Assembly (NCBI RefSeq): GCF_000250635.1
Contig: NC_016940.1
Location: forward strand, 4,154,501 to 4,218,500
Source of the DNA: Saprospira grandis str. Lewin
GTDB taxonomy: Bacteria > Bacteroidota > Bacteroidia > Chitinophagales > Saprospiraceae
DNA length: 64,000 bases
Reading direction: 5' to 3'
Of this stretch, positions 45,030 to 53,274 are shown in pieces. Under the pieces are notes generated by a model, which searched no databases, had not been told where the DNA came from, and saw only the letters and a program-made list of their open reading frames with translations. How positions within the stretch are numbered: position 1 is the first letter of the stretch; the number at the start of each line of letters is the position of its first letter. The position numbers and the translations under genes are program-made.

Positions 45030-46481
45030 ATGGATACGGTACACATTATTTTTTCTGGGGCGCTCTTATTGTTGCTTAGTGTTTTGGCTGGGAAAACCTC
45101 TTTTCGCTTAGGGTTACCCACCTTAATTTTATTCTTATTGGTGGGTATGTTAGCGGGTTCTGAGGGATTTGGCGGCATTTACTTTGATGATTCTCAGTTG
45201 GCTCAATTTATAGGCATCATTGCCTTAAACATCATTTTATTTTCGGGGGGCTTAGATACTCGCTGGGGAGCTGTTCGCTTGGTTTTGGGCAAAGGATTGA
45301 CCTTGGCGACCTTGGGCGTTTTTATTACGGCGGCGGCTGTGGGAATTTTTGCTCATTACTTTTTTGATTGGAGTTGGTTAGACGCTTTTTTATTGGGCGC
45401 TATTGTATCCTCAACTGATGCTGCGGCTGTTTTTTCTATTTTGGGTTCGACCAATATTCACTTAAAGCATGGGATTCGGCCTATTTTGGAGTTAGAAAGC
45501 GGGAGTAATGACCCTATGGCTTATTTTCTGACCAGTTTGCTTGCTGGAGCGGTATTAAAAGGTGATATGAATTTGGCTCCAGCCCTTCTACAACTAATTC
45601 TGCAATTAGTTGTAGGTGTTTCTATTGGCTACCTTATGGGCAGGTTGAGCAAATGGTTAATTAACAATATTCGCTTAGATTTTAAGGGCTTGTATCCCGT
45701 TTTGGCCCTTTCGCTTAGTTTTTTGGCCTATGCTAGCAGCGAGCTCTTGTCTGGTAATGGCTTTCTAGCGGTTTATGTGTCTGCTGTTTTCTTGGCCAAC
45801 AGTCAATTGACTCAGAAGCTGAGTATTCGACAATTTTTTGATGGTTTTGCCTGGTTGATGCAAATCATTCTCTTCTTGAGTTTGGGCCTTTTGGTTTTTC
45901 CTTCTCAACTCTTGGCCGTTTGGCCCATGGGCTTAGCCCTTGCCTTTTTCCTGATGTTCATTGCTCGACCAATTAGTGTTTTTATTGGCTTATCTTGGAC
46001 CAAACTCGATTTTAAATCTAAATTGTTTATTTCTTGGGTAGGGCTTCGTGGGGCGGCTCCTATTGTTTTTGCCACCATTCCGATGGTCATGGGCATTCAG
46101 TCCTCTAATCTCATTTTTAATTTGGTCTTTTTTCTCACCTTAGTTTCTATTGCTCTGCAGGGCATGAGCATTCCCTTTTTTGCCCGTTTATTAGGTTTAG
46201 TAGACCTCAAAGTGTCTGCTTTAACTCAAGCTCGTTCTTTGGCACTAGAGGAAGAAAGTAAGGTAGAAACTGCAGAGGTCTACATTTCTGCAGAAAGTCC
46301 TTTAATTGATCAAAAGTTGGCCGATATTCACTTTCCTGCCGATTGTATGGTGGTCCTAATTATCCGAAAACAGCAGTATTTGGTCCCTACCGCTCATACC
46401 AAAATAGAAGCTGGCGACACTTTGCAATTACTAGCTAGCAAAGCCGAAGATCTAGCCAGTTTGCAAATGGAGCTGGGCTAA
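45030..46481 (+). CDS. cation/proton antiporter, NhaP2 (CvrA) type
   Basis: A 483-residue inner-membrane antiporter of the CPA1 family that exchanges K+ or Na+ for protons. About 12 membrane helices span residues 1-395. The conserved ion-binding segment is AIVSSTDAAAVFSILGST near 127, followed by ELESGSNDPMAYFLTSLL near 152. The last 80 residues form a cytoplasmic TrkA-C/RCK-C-like domain (SPLIDQKLADIHFPADCMVV and GDTLQLLAS). That tail distinguishes NhaP2 from simple NhaP proteins and suggests ligand or ion gating. The gene is single and is bounded on both sides by the 19-bp repeat (44926 and 46545). Confidence 0.92.
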   Translation: MDTVHIIFSGALLLLLSVLAGKTSFRLGLPTLILFLLVGMLAGSEGFGGIYFDDSQLAQFIGIIALNIILFSGGLDTRWGAVRLVLGKGLTLATLGVFITAAAVGIFAHYFFDWSWLDAFLLGAIVSSTDAAAVFSILGSTNIHLKHGIRPILELESGSNDPMAYFLTSLLAGAVLKGDMNLAPALLQLILQLVVGVSIGYLMGRLSKWLINNIRLDFKGLYPVLALSLSFLAYASSELLSGNGFLAVYVSAVFLANSQLTQKLSIRQFFDGFAWLMQIILFLSLGLLVFPSQLLAVWPMGLALAFFLMFIARPISVFIGLSWTKLDFKSKLFISWVGLRGAAPIVFATIPMVMGIQSSNLIFNLVFFLTLVSIALQGMSIPFFARLLGLVDLKVSALTQARSLALEEESKVETAEVYISAESPLIDQKLADIHFPADCMVVLIIRKQQYLVPTAHTKIEAGDTLQLLASKAEDLASLQMELG

Positions 46482-46544
46482 GACGATCTCAACAGCCCCT
46501 CTACCCTAGCAAAATTCTATTGAGATTTCTTTTTGTTAACTCCA

Positions 46545-46563
46545 GAAAAAGTTGAAGGACTAA
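46545..46563 (+). repeat. 19-bp direct repeat, copy 5
   Basis: GAAAAAGTTGAAGGACTAA, with one base differing from the other copies. It lies 63 bases after the antiporter stop and 12 bases before the end of the convergent GNAT gene. Confidence 0.85.
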
Positions 46564-46575
46564 AAAATGTAATCA

Positions 46576-47667
46576 TTAAGTAAAAGCGGCATCGCCATCG
46601 CCATCCTGAATAGGAAAAGGCTGATCGCCTAGGGTTTTGGCCAAGGGATGCGTGATAATATAATGTCTTGCTTGGGGGCGGCTGCCCAAAAAGGGCCATT
46701 TCTTGGCCTGCAGGGCCTCTACAAGTTGTTCTTGATAAGTAGTTAGATAAATGACTCGTTTTTGGCGCATCCAAAATAGTAGCGCGCGAATGAGCTCGCT
46801 GGCATCGGCCTGGGGCATAAAGACATAAGGTAGGCGCAAATGACCGTCTCGCAACAAATACAAAACGGCTGCTTTTAGCGTTTGACCCTCATAAAAATAG
46901 AGATAGCCATTGTCCAGACTTTTGGCTTTGCTAGAAAAATAATAGCGTTTGGCCGCTTCATCTTCTGGACCTTCTTGTAGCCAGGGATAATTTAATATCC
47001 AGTCAAAATCTTTTGGTCCCCGAAGAAAGCCCTCTTTTTGCTCGCTCAGTAGCTTATTCGCTTCGGGCCGCCAATTTTTGTCTGATTCGCAGCGGTATTT
47101 TCCTTTGGCCAAAAAGAGCATGCGCATATTTTGGGGACCAAAAGACAGCTGTTCCAACAAATTGAAGATCGGCAAATAGGGTCGCCATTTTTTGGGGTCT
47201 TTTTTGGGCAGCACCTTGGCTAGGGGGCTATACAAATAAAGACGGAGGCCCTTGGGTTGGGCCAAATCTTGGAAATAACCACTTTTGTCGTAGAGTCCTT
47301 TGGCGGCGGGAGTAAACTCCGTAATCATCAGGCGGCCCGACCAAGCCATATACATCTGTTCCAAAAGTGATTTAGCCAAGCCTCTTCCCCGCATATTGGG
47401 ATCAATCCAGAGGCAAGACAACCAAGCAAAGCGCTCCTCTCCTACTTTTCCCTGCAAACGGTTGGGCAAGGCGCCCAAATAACCGACCAAAAGCCCATCT
47501 TCCTCAGCCAAAAGGAGCAAAACGTCCTCGGCTTCAGCTTGGGGATTGGCGGCATGAGAAGCGCCACGAATTTGGCTAATCGCAATAGGCCCAGCCCCGG
47601 CAAAACTGGGGTCATGGGCCAAAAAGTCAGTCATTTCTCGCTGTCGGATAGCACGATAAACAATCAT
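46576..47667 (-). CDS. GNAT-family acetyltransferase
   Basis: A 363-residue protein. The N-terminal GNAT fold has LLLLAEEDGLLVGYLGALP near residue 45 and the acetyl-CoA loop LWIDPNMRGRGLAKSLLEQ near 75 (R/Q-x-x-G-x-G/A type). LYDKSGYFQ near 117 is the C-terminal end of the fold. Residues 140-363 look like a second, degenerate GNAT-like half with W- and Y-rich strands. The start MIVYRAIRQREM is preferred; an upstream frame extension runs back into the TPR gene. The start lies one base after the stop of the TPR lipoprotein gene, so they are co-transcribed. The acceptor is unknown; a peptide or amino-sugar role would be a guess. Confidence 0.82.
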   Translation of the reverse strand: MIVYRAIRQREMTDFLAHDPSFAGAGPIAISQIRGASHAANPQAEAEDVLLLLAEEDGLLVGYLGALPNRLQGKVGEERFAWLSCLWIDPNMRGRGLAKSLLEQMYMAWSGRLMITEFTPAAKGLYDKSGYFQDLAQPKGLRLYLYSPLAKVLPKKDPKKWRPYLPIFNLLEQLSFGPQNMRMLFLAKGKYRCESDKNWRPEANKLLSEQKEGFLRGPKDFDWILNYPWLQEGPEDEAAKRYYFSSKAKSLDNGYLYFYEGQTLKAAVLYLLRDGHLRLPYVFMPQADASELIRALLFWMRQKRVIYLTTYQEQLVEALQAKKWPFLGSRPQARHYIITHPLAKTLGDQPFPIQDGDGDAAFT

Positions 47668-47668
47668 C

Positions 47669-48511
47669 TTAAGAATTTTGAGCGCAGTATTCTGCCTGTA
47701 GTTCGGCCGCATCTTCATCGCCAGCCTCGGCTGCTTTTTGCAGATAATCGCAAGCCTCGGCATTTTCGCCCATATTGAGTGCCATGACAGCGGCTAGATA
47801 ATAGAAGTCGCGTTGGGTGGGATCTAATTCTAGGGCTTTTCGGCAGCCGTCCAAAGCTAGGGCATCTTCTCCAAGTTCGCTAAGAATAAGGGCGTAAGTG
47901 TAATAGTAATTTGCATTTTTATCATCCATACGCAGGGCCAACTCTGCCTCTTTTCGGGCTCTTTTCATATTGCCCAAACTATAGTAAATATTGGCCAGCT
48001 TATCTCTAAAGTCCGGCCGCTGAGGTTGCAAACGCAAAAAGGCCTGATAATCATCTAGGGCGCCCAAGGTATCGCCTTGTTGCAAATGAATATCGCCTAA
48101 AAGTGAGTGCAGGCTTTCATTTTCGGGACTAATTTCCACGGCTTTTCGCAAAGCGGGCAAAGCCAAATCAAACTGTTCTTCTTCGGCATAAATGACGGCT
48201 TGTGCATGATAGTATTTGGCCTGACTTTCATCCAACTTAATCGCTTGGGCATAATCGGCTAGGGCCTCCTTATAGCGGTCCATATCATAGAGCAAGCGCC
48301 CTCTTTCATAATAAAATTCGGCTTCTTCCGGAATAGCTTCGATGGCTGCTGTATATAGTACATAGGCCGTATCAAACTTCCCGTGGTTGTGTTTTTCTTG
48401 GGCCAGATAGAAGTACTCTAGGCTAGAAAAGCTAGGATTATCCGCAGAAGGGAGATCCAAATTGCAGGCGGCAAGGCCAAAAAGCAAAAGTAAAAGGCTA
48501 AGAAATCGCAT
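47669..48511 (-). CDS. TPR-repeat lipoprotein
   Basis: A 280-residue protein with a lipoprotein signal peptide (MRFLSLLLLLFGLAAC, with the lipid-bearing Cys at residue 16). At least six tetratricopeptide repeats run from residue 27 to 265. Examples are AFYYERGRLLYDMDRYKEAL-like units and SLHSLLGDIHLQQGDTLGAL. It is predicted to sit in the periplasm or on the outer membrane as a protein-protein interaction scaffold. It lies between the WYL regulator (10 bases upstream) and the GNAT gene. Confidence 0.88.
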   Translation of the reverse strand: MRFLSLLLLLFGLAACNLDLPSADNPSFSSLEYFYLAQEKHNHGKFDTAYVLYTAAIEAIPEEAEFYYERGRLLYDMDRYKEALADYAQAIKLDESQAKYYHAQAVIYAEEEQFDLALPALRKAVEISPENESLHSLLGDIHLQQGDTLGALDDYQAFLRLQPQRPDFRDKLANIYYSLGNMKRARKEAELALRMDDKNANYYYTYALILSELGEDALALDGCRKALELDPTQRDFYYLAAVMALNMGENAEACDYLQKAAEAGDEDAAELQAEYCAQNS

Positions 48512-48521
48512 AAGACTAAAT

Positions 48522-49538
48522 TTAGGGTTCGTAACGCTCTACCGCCTTTTTGAGGCGATGGTATAATAAAGTTTGTAAAGAAGCTGGCGATAAGACCTTA
48601 TATTTTTCGGCCGCCATCAGCAGTTGTTGTTGCAGTTCATAATTGGGGCGCAGCTCTAGGCTAATCACAATACTGCCATCCTCTCTACGCTCAAGCAATT
48701 TTTGAGAAGAATGAATGGGTTTACTTTCGGTATAGGGGGCTTGTTCGGCCGCCACCCAAATTTTTATCTCTTCTTTTTGCTGCTCCCAATCCTTAGACAC
48801 CCCAATGATGTCCTTAAAGAAATCATTTTCCCAGTCAATTTCCACTTTTTTATAAGCCAAAAGGCTATCCTCTAACTTTTGGATGCGGTCTAGAGCCAAA
48901 TTGCGATAGTCAAAATCTCGGTCTTCATCTCGCCCAAAAACAAACCAGCGCTTATTGTATTGTTTGAGGACCTGTGGATGAAAATTGAACTCCTCTTTTC
49001 CCGATTCTTCCCGAAAACTTTGGTAGGCAATACGCAAACACTGCTCTTCTTTTATCGCTGTAAACAAAGGGCGCAAATGCTCTAGGCCCTGATAGTCTTT
49101 ATTTTCATCAAAAAAGATGATTGAGGCTTGTTCGGGGCGAGCAAAGCCCAGTTTCTGCTTAATCTTGGGCAAGAGCTCTGTCAACCAATCAAAGCTCTGA
49201 AAGCTCTCTAGGCGCTCCAAAATATTCAGGGCATCTTCTAATTGTGCATTTTCTTTGGGCCCCAAAGGCGTTTTATGAATCGAGAAATCTATGGGATCAT
49301 AGCGCATATAAACCTTATGCCCCTCTCGTAGGCGCTTAATTGGCGCCCGATAGCCCAACTCACTTTCCATGTACTTAATGTCATTATAAATCTGACTTCG
49401 CCCCACCTTACAGCCCTCATCGGCCAAGGCATCATTAACCGCAGCAATAAGGTCTTGTATAAAATACTTTCGGTAGGGGTTTCCAAAACAATTATTCAAC
49501 ACTTGATAGCGCAATAAAGCATTTTTGTTTGTGGGCAT
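48522..49538 (-). CDS. WYL-domain transcriptional regulator
   Basis: A 338-residue cytoplasmic regulator. The N-terminal 75 residues form a winged helix-turn-helix (FIQDLIAAVNDALAD, then VGRSQIYNDIKYMESELGY). Residues 145-230 form a WYL ligand-sensing fold, with CLRIAYQSFREES and KQYNKRWFVFGRDE, in which RWFVFG stands for the WYL core. The C-terminal region is a WCX-like extension. It is the first gene of the WYL-TPR-GNAT operon and may regulate it. WYL proteins often sense nucleotides and are common near defence genes; no defence gene is directly adjacent here. Confidence 0.85.
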   Translation of the reverse strand: MPTNKNALLRYQVLNNCFGNPYRKYFIQDLIAAVNDALADEGCKVGRSQIYNDIKYMESELGYRAPIKRLREGHKVYMRYDPIDFSIHKTPLGPKENAQLEDALNILERLESFQSFDWLTELLPKIKQKLGFARPEQASIIFFDENKDYQGLEHLRPLFTAIKEEQCLRIAYQSFREESGKEEFNFHPQVLKQYNKRWFVFGRDEDRDFDYRNLALDRIQKLEDSLLAYKKVEIDWENDFFKDIIGVSKDWEQQKEEIKIWVAAEQAPYTESKPIHSSQKLLERREDGSIVISLELRPNYELQQQLLMAAEKYKVLSPASLQTLLYHRLKKAVERYEP

Positions 49539-49730
49539 GGCAATTTTTTTTGATTTCTGTCCAAAATAAGAAATTGTTTCCAGATAGGATGGACAGCCCC
49601 GCCTTTCTTTTGCCCCCGGCGCCTTTTTCAGGGCCCCACGGCCTCCCCTAACAGGCTTTTCCCAAACCTAAACAAGGGTTCAAGTTATTAGTTCTTGGCC
49701 CTTTTTTTTATTGTTCGATTTTTATTTTTT

Positions 49731-49880
49731 GGGGCCTGCCGCCAAAGGCGGCCGGGCCCTTTCAGGGCTCGCAGGTCTGCTCGGCCCTGCGCCAGCAAGC
49801 TGGCTAGGTCTGCCGCTGCGCGGCACCCTTTCAGGCCCCTAGGCCAAGTCGCTTCGCTCCTTTGCGGCGGCTTCGCCGCC
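49731..49880 (+). repeat. GC-rich hairpin element, copy 15
   Basis: Third subtype: TTTTTTGGGGCCTGCC, GCCGCC-AAA-GGCGGC, GCCCT-TTC-AGGGC, the GCTCGCAGGTCTGCTCGG core, GCCAGC-AA-GCTGGC and GCCGC-TGC-GCGGC. Confidence 0.88.
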
Positions 49881-49942
49881 TGTAGGATGGATATATATAA
49901 CCTACAGCCATACAACAACCCCTTTCTGCATCTATAGTGCGG

Positions 49943-49960
49943 AGAGGATTAAAATCCTCT
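49943..49960. repeat. TTnnAA-centred palindrome
   Basis: AGAGGATTAAAATCCTCT, perfect eight-base arms around AA, with outer GCGG and CCGC adding further pairs. Confidence 0.7.
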
Positions 49961-50035
49961 ACCGCTTTGAACAAGGGTTATTTTTTCTTCGGTTGTTTGA
50001 TTTTGTTTTGTCTCCCCCATAAATTTCATAGGAAC

Positions 50036-50055
50036 CCTAGGGCCAAGGCCCTAGG
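50036..50055. repeat. CCTAGG palindrome, divergent copy
   Basis: CCTAGGGCCAAGGCCCTAGG, with nine-base perfect arms around AA. It has the same outer bases as the other CCTAGG copies but a different inner stem. Confidence 0.7.
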
Positions 50056-50198
50056 CTATCGAAAAAATTGCCATCCCCTCATTCGAGGGGATTTTTCTTT
50101 GCGGTTGTGGTTGGGCGGTTGTTGTTTTTCTTGGAGCGAACCTTTTCCATTTTATAGCAAACAAGGGCTTTAGCCCGCCAGTTTGCATAGCCCCACAA

Positions 50199-50218
50199 CC
50201 ATGGGCTTCAGCCCATGG
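50199..50218. repeat. palindrome pair with GGCTTYAGCC centres
   Basis: CCATGGGCTTCAGCCCATGG, preceded at 50165-50176 by GGGCTTTAGCCC. The same two-hairpin arrangement, including CCGCCAGTTTGC between them, recurs near 52338-52398. Confidence 0.75.
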
Positions 50219-50279
50219 AACCAAAACCAACTAGTTCTTAAAAGGCTTATTCTCTCTCCCCTCCCTTCCAAGCTCACAA

Positions 50280-50298
50280 GAAAAAGTTGAGGGACTAA
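50280..50298 (+). repeat. 19-bp direct repeat, copy 6
   Basis: An exact copy of the motif. It is followed by TATTAAAATCTTGTGT and, 32 bases later, by the CCTAGG palindrome at 50330-50349. Copy 7 has the same downstream context. Confidence 0.9.
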
Positions 50299-50329
50299 TA
50301 TTAAAATCTTGTGTATGCCCTTTCCTGCG

Positions 50330-50349
50330 CCTAGGGGCTTGTCCCTAGG
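50330..50349. repeat. CCTAGG palindrome, copy 4
   Basis: CCTAGGGGCTTGTCCCTAGG, identical to the copies at 33876 and 44563, followed by CGATGAATAGC as at 53256. Confidence 0.8.
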
Positions 50350-50354
50350 CGATG

Positions 50355-50548
50355 AATAGCAGGCGGCGAAGCCGCCATGGCCGAAGGCCAAACGGCCACA
50401 ACAAGCCCTTTAGGGCGCAGTTCGACGACCAACGGGAGTAACCGATGTGCAGGGGTGGCCAAAGGCCAGACCCAGTGGGCGAAGCCCGCGCAGGGCCGAG
50501 CGAGCAGCGAGCCCCGAAACGTAGCGCCCGCCGAAGGCGGGAGGCCCC
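50355..50548 (-). repeat. GC-rich hairpin element, copy 16
   Basis: Minus-strand copy with CCCGCC-TTC-GGCGGG, the GCTACGTTTCGGGGCTCGCT core variant, GCGGGC-TTC-GCCCAC and GGCC-TTT-GGCC. It then carries the GTTCGACGACCAACGGGAGT module seen in copies 4, 6, 8b and 20. Confidence 0.85.
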
Positions 50549-50622
50549 AACGGCAAATCAATACAGATGAGACAACTGGCGTGAAAAGATGGGGTCTGCT
50601 ACTATTACGGATGAACAGCTAT

Positions 50623-50994
50623 CTACCTTAGAAAGGTAAAATTCCCAGACTGTTCATCTAAATAAACAATCTCTTTAGGATTTATACCTATTAGTTCTCC
50701 AACAGCATGAATCAAGACATAGATGATCATCATTGGTGTTGTATCTATGGGAAAAGCAGTAATAGAAGAAATATTAACTTTTAAATACTTATTAGCAACA
50801 AATGAATAATGATACTCAATTAAACTTGCTCCTAATTTTAGATACTGCTGCCATTCTAAACCAATACTAGTATCAAACGAAATATCTATTTGACACTTAG
50901 AATTAACACGTTCTTCCAGTAACTTGCATTGAATTTCTGCAATGTAGCCTCTACCGTTTATTATTTTCTTTAGTCTATATTCTGATTCATTCAT
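50623..50994 (-). CDS. small protein of unknown function
   Basis: A 123-residue, probably cytoplasmic protein (no signal peptide). It has alternating strands in the first 90 residues (RGYIAEIQCKLLEERV, KCQIDISFDTS, KYLKVNISSITAFPIDTT) and an amphipathic to hydrophobic helix near residue 88 (MMIIYVLIHAVGELIGI). The composition is clearly more AT-rich than the neighbouring housekeeping genes. Size, composition and isolation resemble immunity proteins of contact-dependent toxins, but no toxin gene is adjacent, so this is only a thought. No family recognised. Confidence 0.6.
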   Translation of the reverse strand: MNESEYRLKKIINGRGYIAEIQCKLLEERVNSKCQIDISFDTSIGLEWQQYLKLGASLIEYHYSFVANKYLKVNISSITAFPIDTTPMMIIYVLIHAVGELIGINPKEIVYLDEQSGNFTFLR

Positions 50995-51068
50995 TCTGTT
51001 TACGGTTTATACTTTTTTAATAAGAACCCGTCCTAATTTAGGGGCAAGGGCAGTTTCATTTCCCCCCT

Positions 51069-51974
51069 TTACTCTTCTACATTAGATTTATAAGCTATAT
51101 CAGCACGAAAAAAAGTATTCGGAAAATGATCCAGTTTCACTTGCGCTGCATTATAGGCGGCCTTCCATTCCGGATAATAATAATGTACAGCTATGCTATC
51201 CGCAGCATAAAGTTCTAAGCGAGCAAATGGCTCCCCTTTTTGGGGAACAGGACGAGCCCAAGCTTTTCTATGCATCATATCCCATTTGCAATCTGGTCTA
51301 TCAGCCCAATATATAACTGCTGCCCCATTTTCATAACTAATCGGAAATTCAAAATAACACTGCATATTATACATATACAACATGTTTCGTTCCGTAAATT
51401 TCAAAGTGATGCCATTTGAGCTCCCCCAAACGCTATCCTCCTGCACCACAAAAGGTAGTTGGTAGTTTTCTCCCAGCACTAAGCTATCCGGAAAAAACTG
51501 AGGATATTTTCGAGGCAAAAGGCTATCCCTATAAGTGGCCAAAAAGTGATCTTCGCCTGCATTCAGCTTATAAATCGCAAAAAGAGAATCGGCTTGCACA
51601 GCAGCATGAAATGGCAGTTCTTTTAGACAGTCTTCACTAATTAGTTCATAGTAAGAACTATATTTACGTATAACCTGCATTTCTTTAGGCCAATACACCA
51701 ATAACTGCTTTTCCTGCCACTCATAAGAAAAAGGATAAACACAATCCTTACTGAAAAAATAGTACAACTCCTCTCCTTTCAGCTTAAACTTAATGTCCTT
51801 TGCCCTAGCCGTTTTTTGAAACCAAACTTCTGCTTCTTTTTCTTCCTCTACTGTAATTTTCTGCTCTTCTACTGCAGCCAAAGGCCGTTTTTCTTCTGCT
51901 GTTGGTGCTTGTACCGCTGGTTGGCAAGACAATAAGCCCAAGCTCAAAATAACTAAGGATAATAACTTTTTCAT
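51069..51974 (-). CDS. lipoprotein of unknown function
   Basis: A 301-residue protein with a lipoprotein signal peptide (MKKLLSLVILSLGLLSC, lipidated Cys at residue 17). A short E/K-rich linker follows (residues 24-48), then about 250 residues of beta-rich, aromatic-rich sequence with many Y and W. No catalytic motif is seen. It is probably anchored in the outer membrane or faces the periplasm. It is AT-rich like the genes on either side. Each gene here is separated by repeats, so there is no operon evidence. Confidence 0.7.
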   Translation of the reverse strand: MKKLLSLVILSLGLLSCQPAVQAPTAEEKRPLAAVEEQKITVEEEKEAEVWFQKTARAKDIKFKLKGEELYYFFSKDCVYPFSYEWQEKQLLVYWPKEMQVIRKYSSYYELISEDCLKELPFHAAVQADSLFAIYKLNAGEDHFLATYRDSLLPRKYPQFFPDSLVLGENYQLPFVVQEDSVWGSSNGITLKFTERNMLYMYNMQCYFEFPISYENGAAVIYWADRPDCKWDMMHRKAWARPVPQKGEPFARLELYAADSIAVHYYYPEWKAAYNAAQVKLDHFPNTFFRADIAYKSNVEE

Positions 51975-52007
51975 TTTCAGGTTTTTATTTTACGATTTAT
52001 GTTTTTT

Positions 52008-52145
52008 GGGGCCTGCCGCCTTCGGCGGCCGGGCCCTTGCAGGGCTCGCAGGTCTGCTCGGCCCTGCGCCAGCAAGCTGGCTCGGTCTGCCGCTGCGCGG
52101 CCCCCTTTCAGGCCCCTAGGCCTGCGGCCCTTCGGGCCTGTAGGA
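52008..52145 (+). repeat. GC-rich hairpin element, copy 17
   Basis: Third subtype, almost identical to copy 15 but with GCCGCC-TTC-GGCGGC as first hairpin and GCCCT-TGC-AGGGC. It ends with CCCCTAGGCCTGC and GGCCC-TTC-GGGCC. It starts at the T-tract upstream of the lipoprotein gene. Confidence 0.88.
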
Positions 52146-52212
52146 TGGATATATATACATTGGGTTGAAACCTACAGCAACAAAAGAAGCTATACTAAAC
52201 GCAATAAAATGA

Positions 52213-52234
52213 GCCGATGGTTGAAACCATCGGC
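52213..52234. repeat. TTnnAA-centred palindrome
   Basis: GCCGATGGTT and its exact complement around GA, a ten-base stem. Confidence 0.75.
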
Positions 52235-52274
52235 CCATAATATCTTCTAATACAAGGAAAGCTGTTTATTTATG

Positions 52275-52290
52275 GAGGGTTTTAACCCTC
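52275..52290. repeat. TTnnAA-centred palindrome
   Basis: GAGGGTTTTAACCCTC, seven-base arms around TT. Confidence 0.7.
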
Positions 52291-52320
52291 TATTTTATAT
52301 TAAAATGTATTCGTTAATTG

Positions 52321-52342
52321 GCTGTAGGTTTTAACCTACAGC
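52321..52342. repeat. TTnnAA-centred palindrome
   Basis: GCTGTAGGTT and its exact complement around TT, a ten-base stem. Confidence 0.75.
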
Positions 52343-52463
52343 TTTAGCCCGCCAGTTTGCTCAGTCTACAAGCATAGGCTTCAGCCCATGGGCCCAAAAC
52401 TGACTAACCGCCGAAGAAAACAGCCCAAAGAAAAAAGAGAAACGACAGAAGGGCTAAGGATAT

Positions 52464-53060
52464 CTATTCATCCTTAGGTATAGTCCACCCTCCTGTTGCA
52501 CGGTATAAGGAATCCAATTCCTTTTTAAATTCTTCTGGAAACTCATAAAATTCGCAAACTCGATTCATTTCTGTTATCTTTTGTTTACTCCTATCATTTT
52601 CAGAAGTTATGATTAACTGGCGCTTTGAAGGACGGAAATAACCTTTTAAATCATACAACCAGTTTTCTCTAAGTGTCCCTACGTAAAATGCATATTCTAT
52701 ATCTACAAAAGAATCTCTTACGGAAAAACAACCATACTTACCCTGCCGCCAAGTCTTGTTTTCCAATTCAAAAACAATATTAAACTTTGCTATATCAAAC
52801 ATCATATCTGCTGTTTCTACGTCATATGCACCTCTCAAAAAAAACTCCCCATTTTGACCAAACATATAATGATACCAGCTTCCATCTTCCGTTTGAAAAA
52901 TATAATACCCATCGAATAATACAGAACGACGACTAGATAGTGAGGCTTCATTAAACTTACCGTAATTCCTAAAACTTTCAAAGCGAATGTAAGAACCACT
53001 AGGAGCACAGCCAAACAAGCAAATAAAGAATAATATAAATACTATAACCTTCTTTTTCAT
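52464..53060 (-). CDS. lipoprotein of unknown function
   Basis: A 198-residue lipoprotein: MKKKVIVFILFFICLFGC with the lipidated Cys at residue 18. The start at 53060 gives a canonical signal; an upstream frame extension to 53111 adds a poor N terminus. The mature part has repeated YYIFQTEDGSWYHYMFG-like beta strands and many aromatic residues. It is AT-rich. Neighbours and strand match the lipoprotein at 51069-51974, but no sequence similarity is evident between them. No family recognised. Confidence 0.65.
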   Translation of the reverse strand: MKKKVIVFILFFICLFGCAPSGSYIRFESFRNYGKFNEASLSSRRSVLFDGYYIFQTEDGSWYHYMFGQNGEFFLRGAYDVETADMMFDIAKFNIVFELENKTWRQGKYGCFSVRDSFVDIEYAFYVGTLRENWLYDLKGYFRPSKRQLIITSENDRSKQKITEMNRVCEFYEFPEEFKKELDSLYRATGGWTIPKDE

Positions 53061-53200
53061 AAAATTTAATTTTCTAATTCCCAAAATCACTTTCAACTCC
53101 AGCCCCCACATAAGGAACTAGCTTTCCATTAAGCTTCAGCCCAAAACTGACTAACCGCCAAAAGACACTTTCTTTATTTCTCCTTTTTTTAAAAGGCCGA

Positions 53201-53219
53201 GAAAAAGTTGAGGGACTAA
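53201..53219 (+). repeat. 19-bp direct repeat, copy 7
   Basis: An exact copy of the motif, followed by TATTAAAATTTTGTGT and a half CCTAGG palindrome at about 53249. This is the same arrangement as copy 6 with the palindrome's left half lost. Confidence 0.9.
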
Positions 53220-53274
53220 TATTAAAATTTTGTGTCTGCCCTTTCTTGCCCCTAGGCGATGAATAGCTGGTGGC

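Larger units (their letters stand above)
49539..50622. other. gene-free repeat-rich region
   Basis: About 1080 bases without a supported gene. It contains GC-rich element copies 15 and 16, palindromes at 49943-49960, 50036-50055 and 50199-50218, a hairpin ATCCCCTC-ATTC-GAGGGGAT at 50073-50092 followed by TTTTT, 19-bp repeat copy 6, and a CCTAGG palindrome at 50330. A 78-codon frame across 49937-50173 runs through these repeats and is not considered coding. Confidence 0.75.
52146..52463. other. palindrome cluster, no gene
   Basis: About 320 bases with no gene. It carries three perfect TTnnAA palindromes (52213, 52275, 52321), the partial GGGTTGAAACC at 52161, and a GGCTTTAGCC/GGCTTCAGCC pair near 52341-52395. 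Confidence 0.75.

Noticed and set aside
44191-46563. Integron attC sites around the antiporter gene
   Set aside because: The 19-bp repeat has no inverted pairing and no GTTRRRY core, and no integrase gene is visible.
50073-50092. Hairpin with T-tract as a plus-strand terminator
   Set aside because: No plus-strand gene precedes it; it is listed only as part of the repeat region.
49937-50173. A 78-codon plus-strand frame
   Set aside because: It runs through palindromes and a hairpin and shows no protein-like composition.
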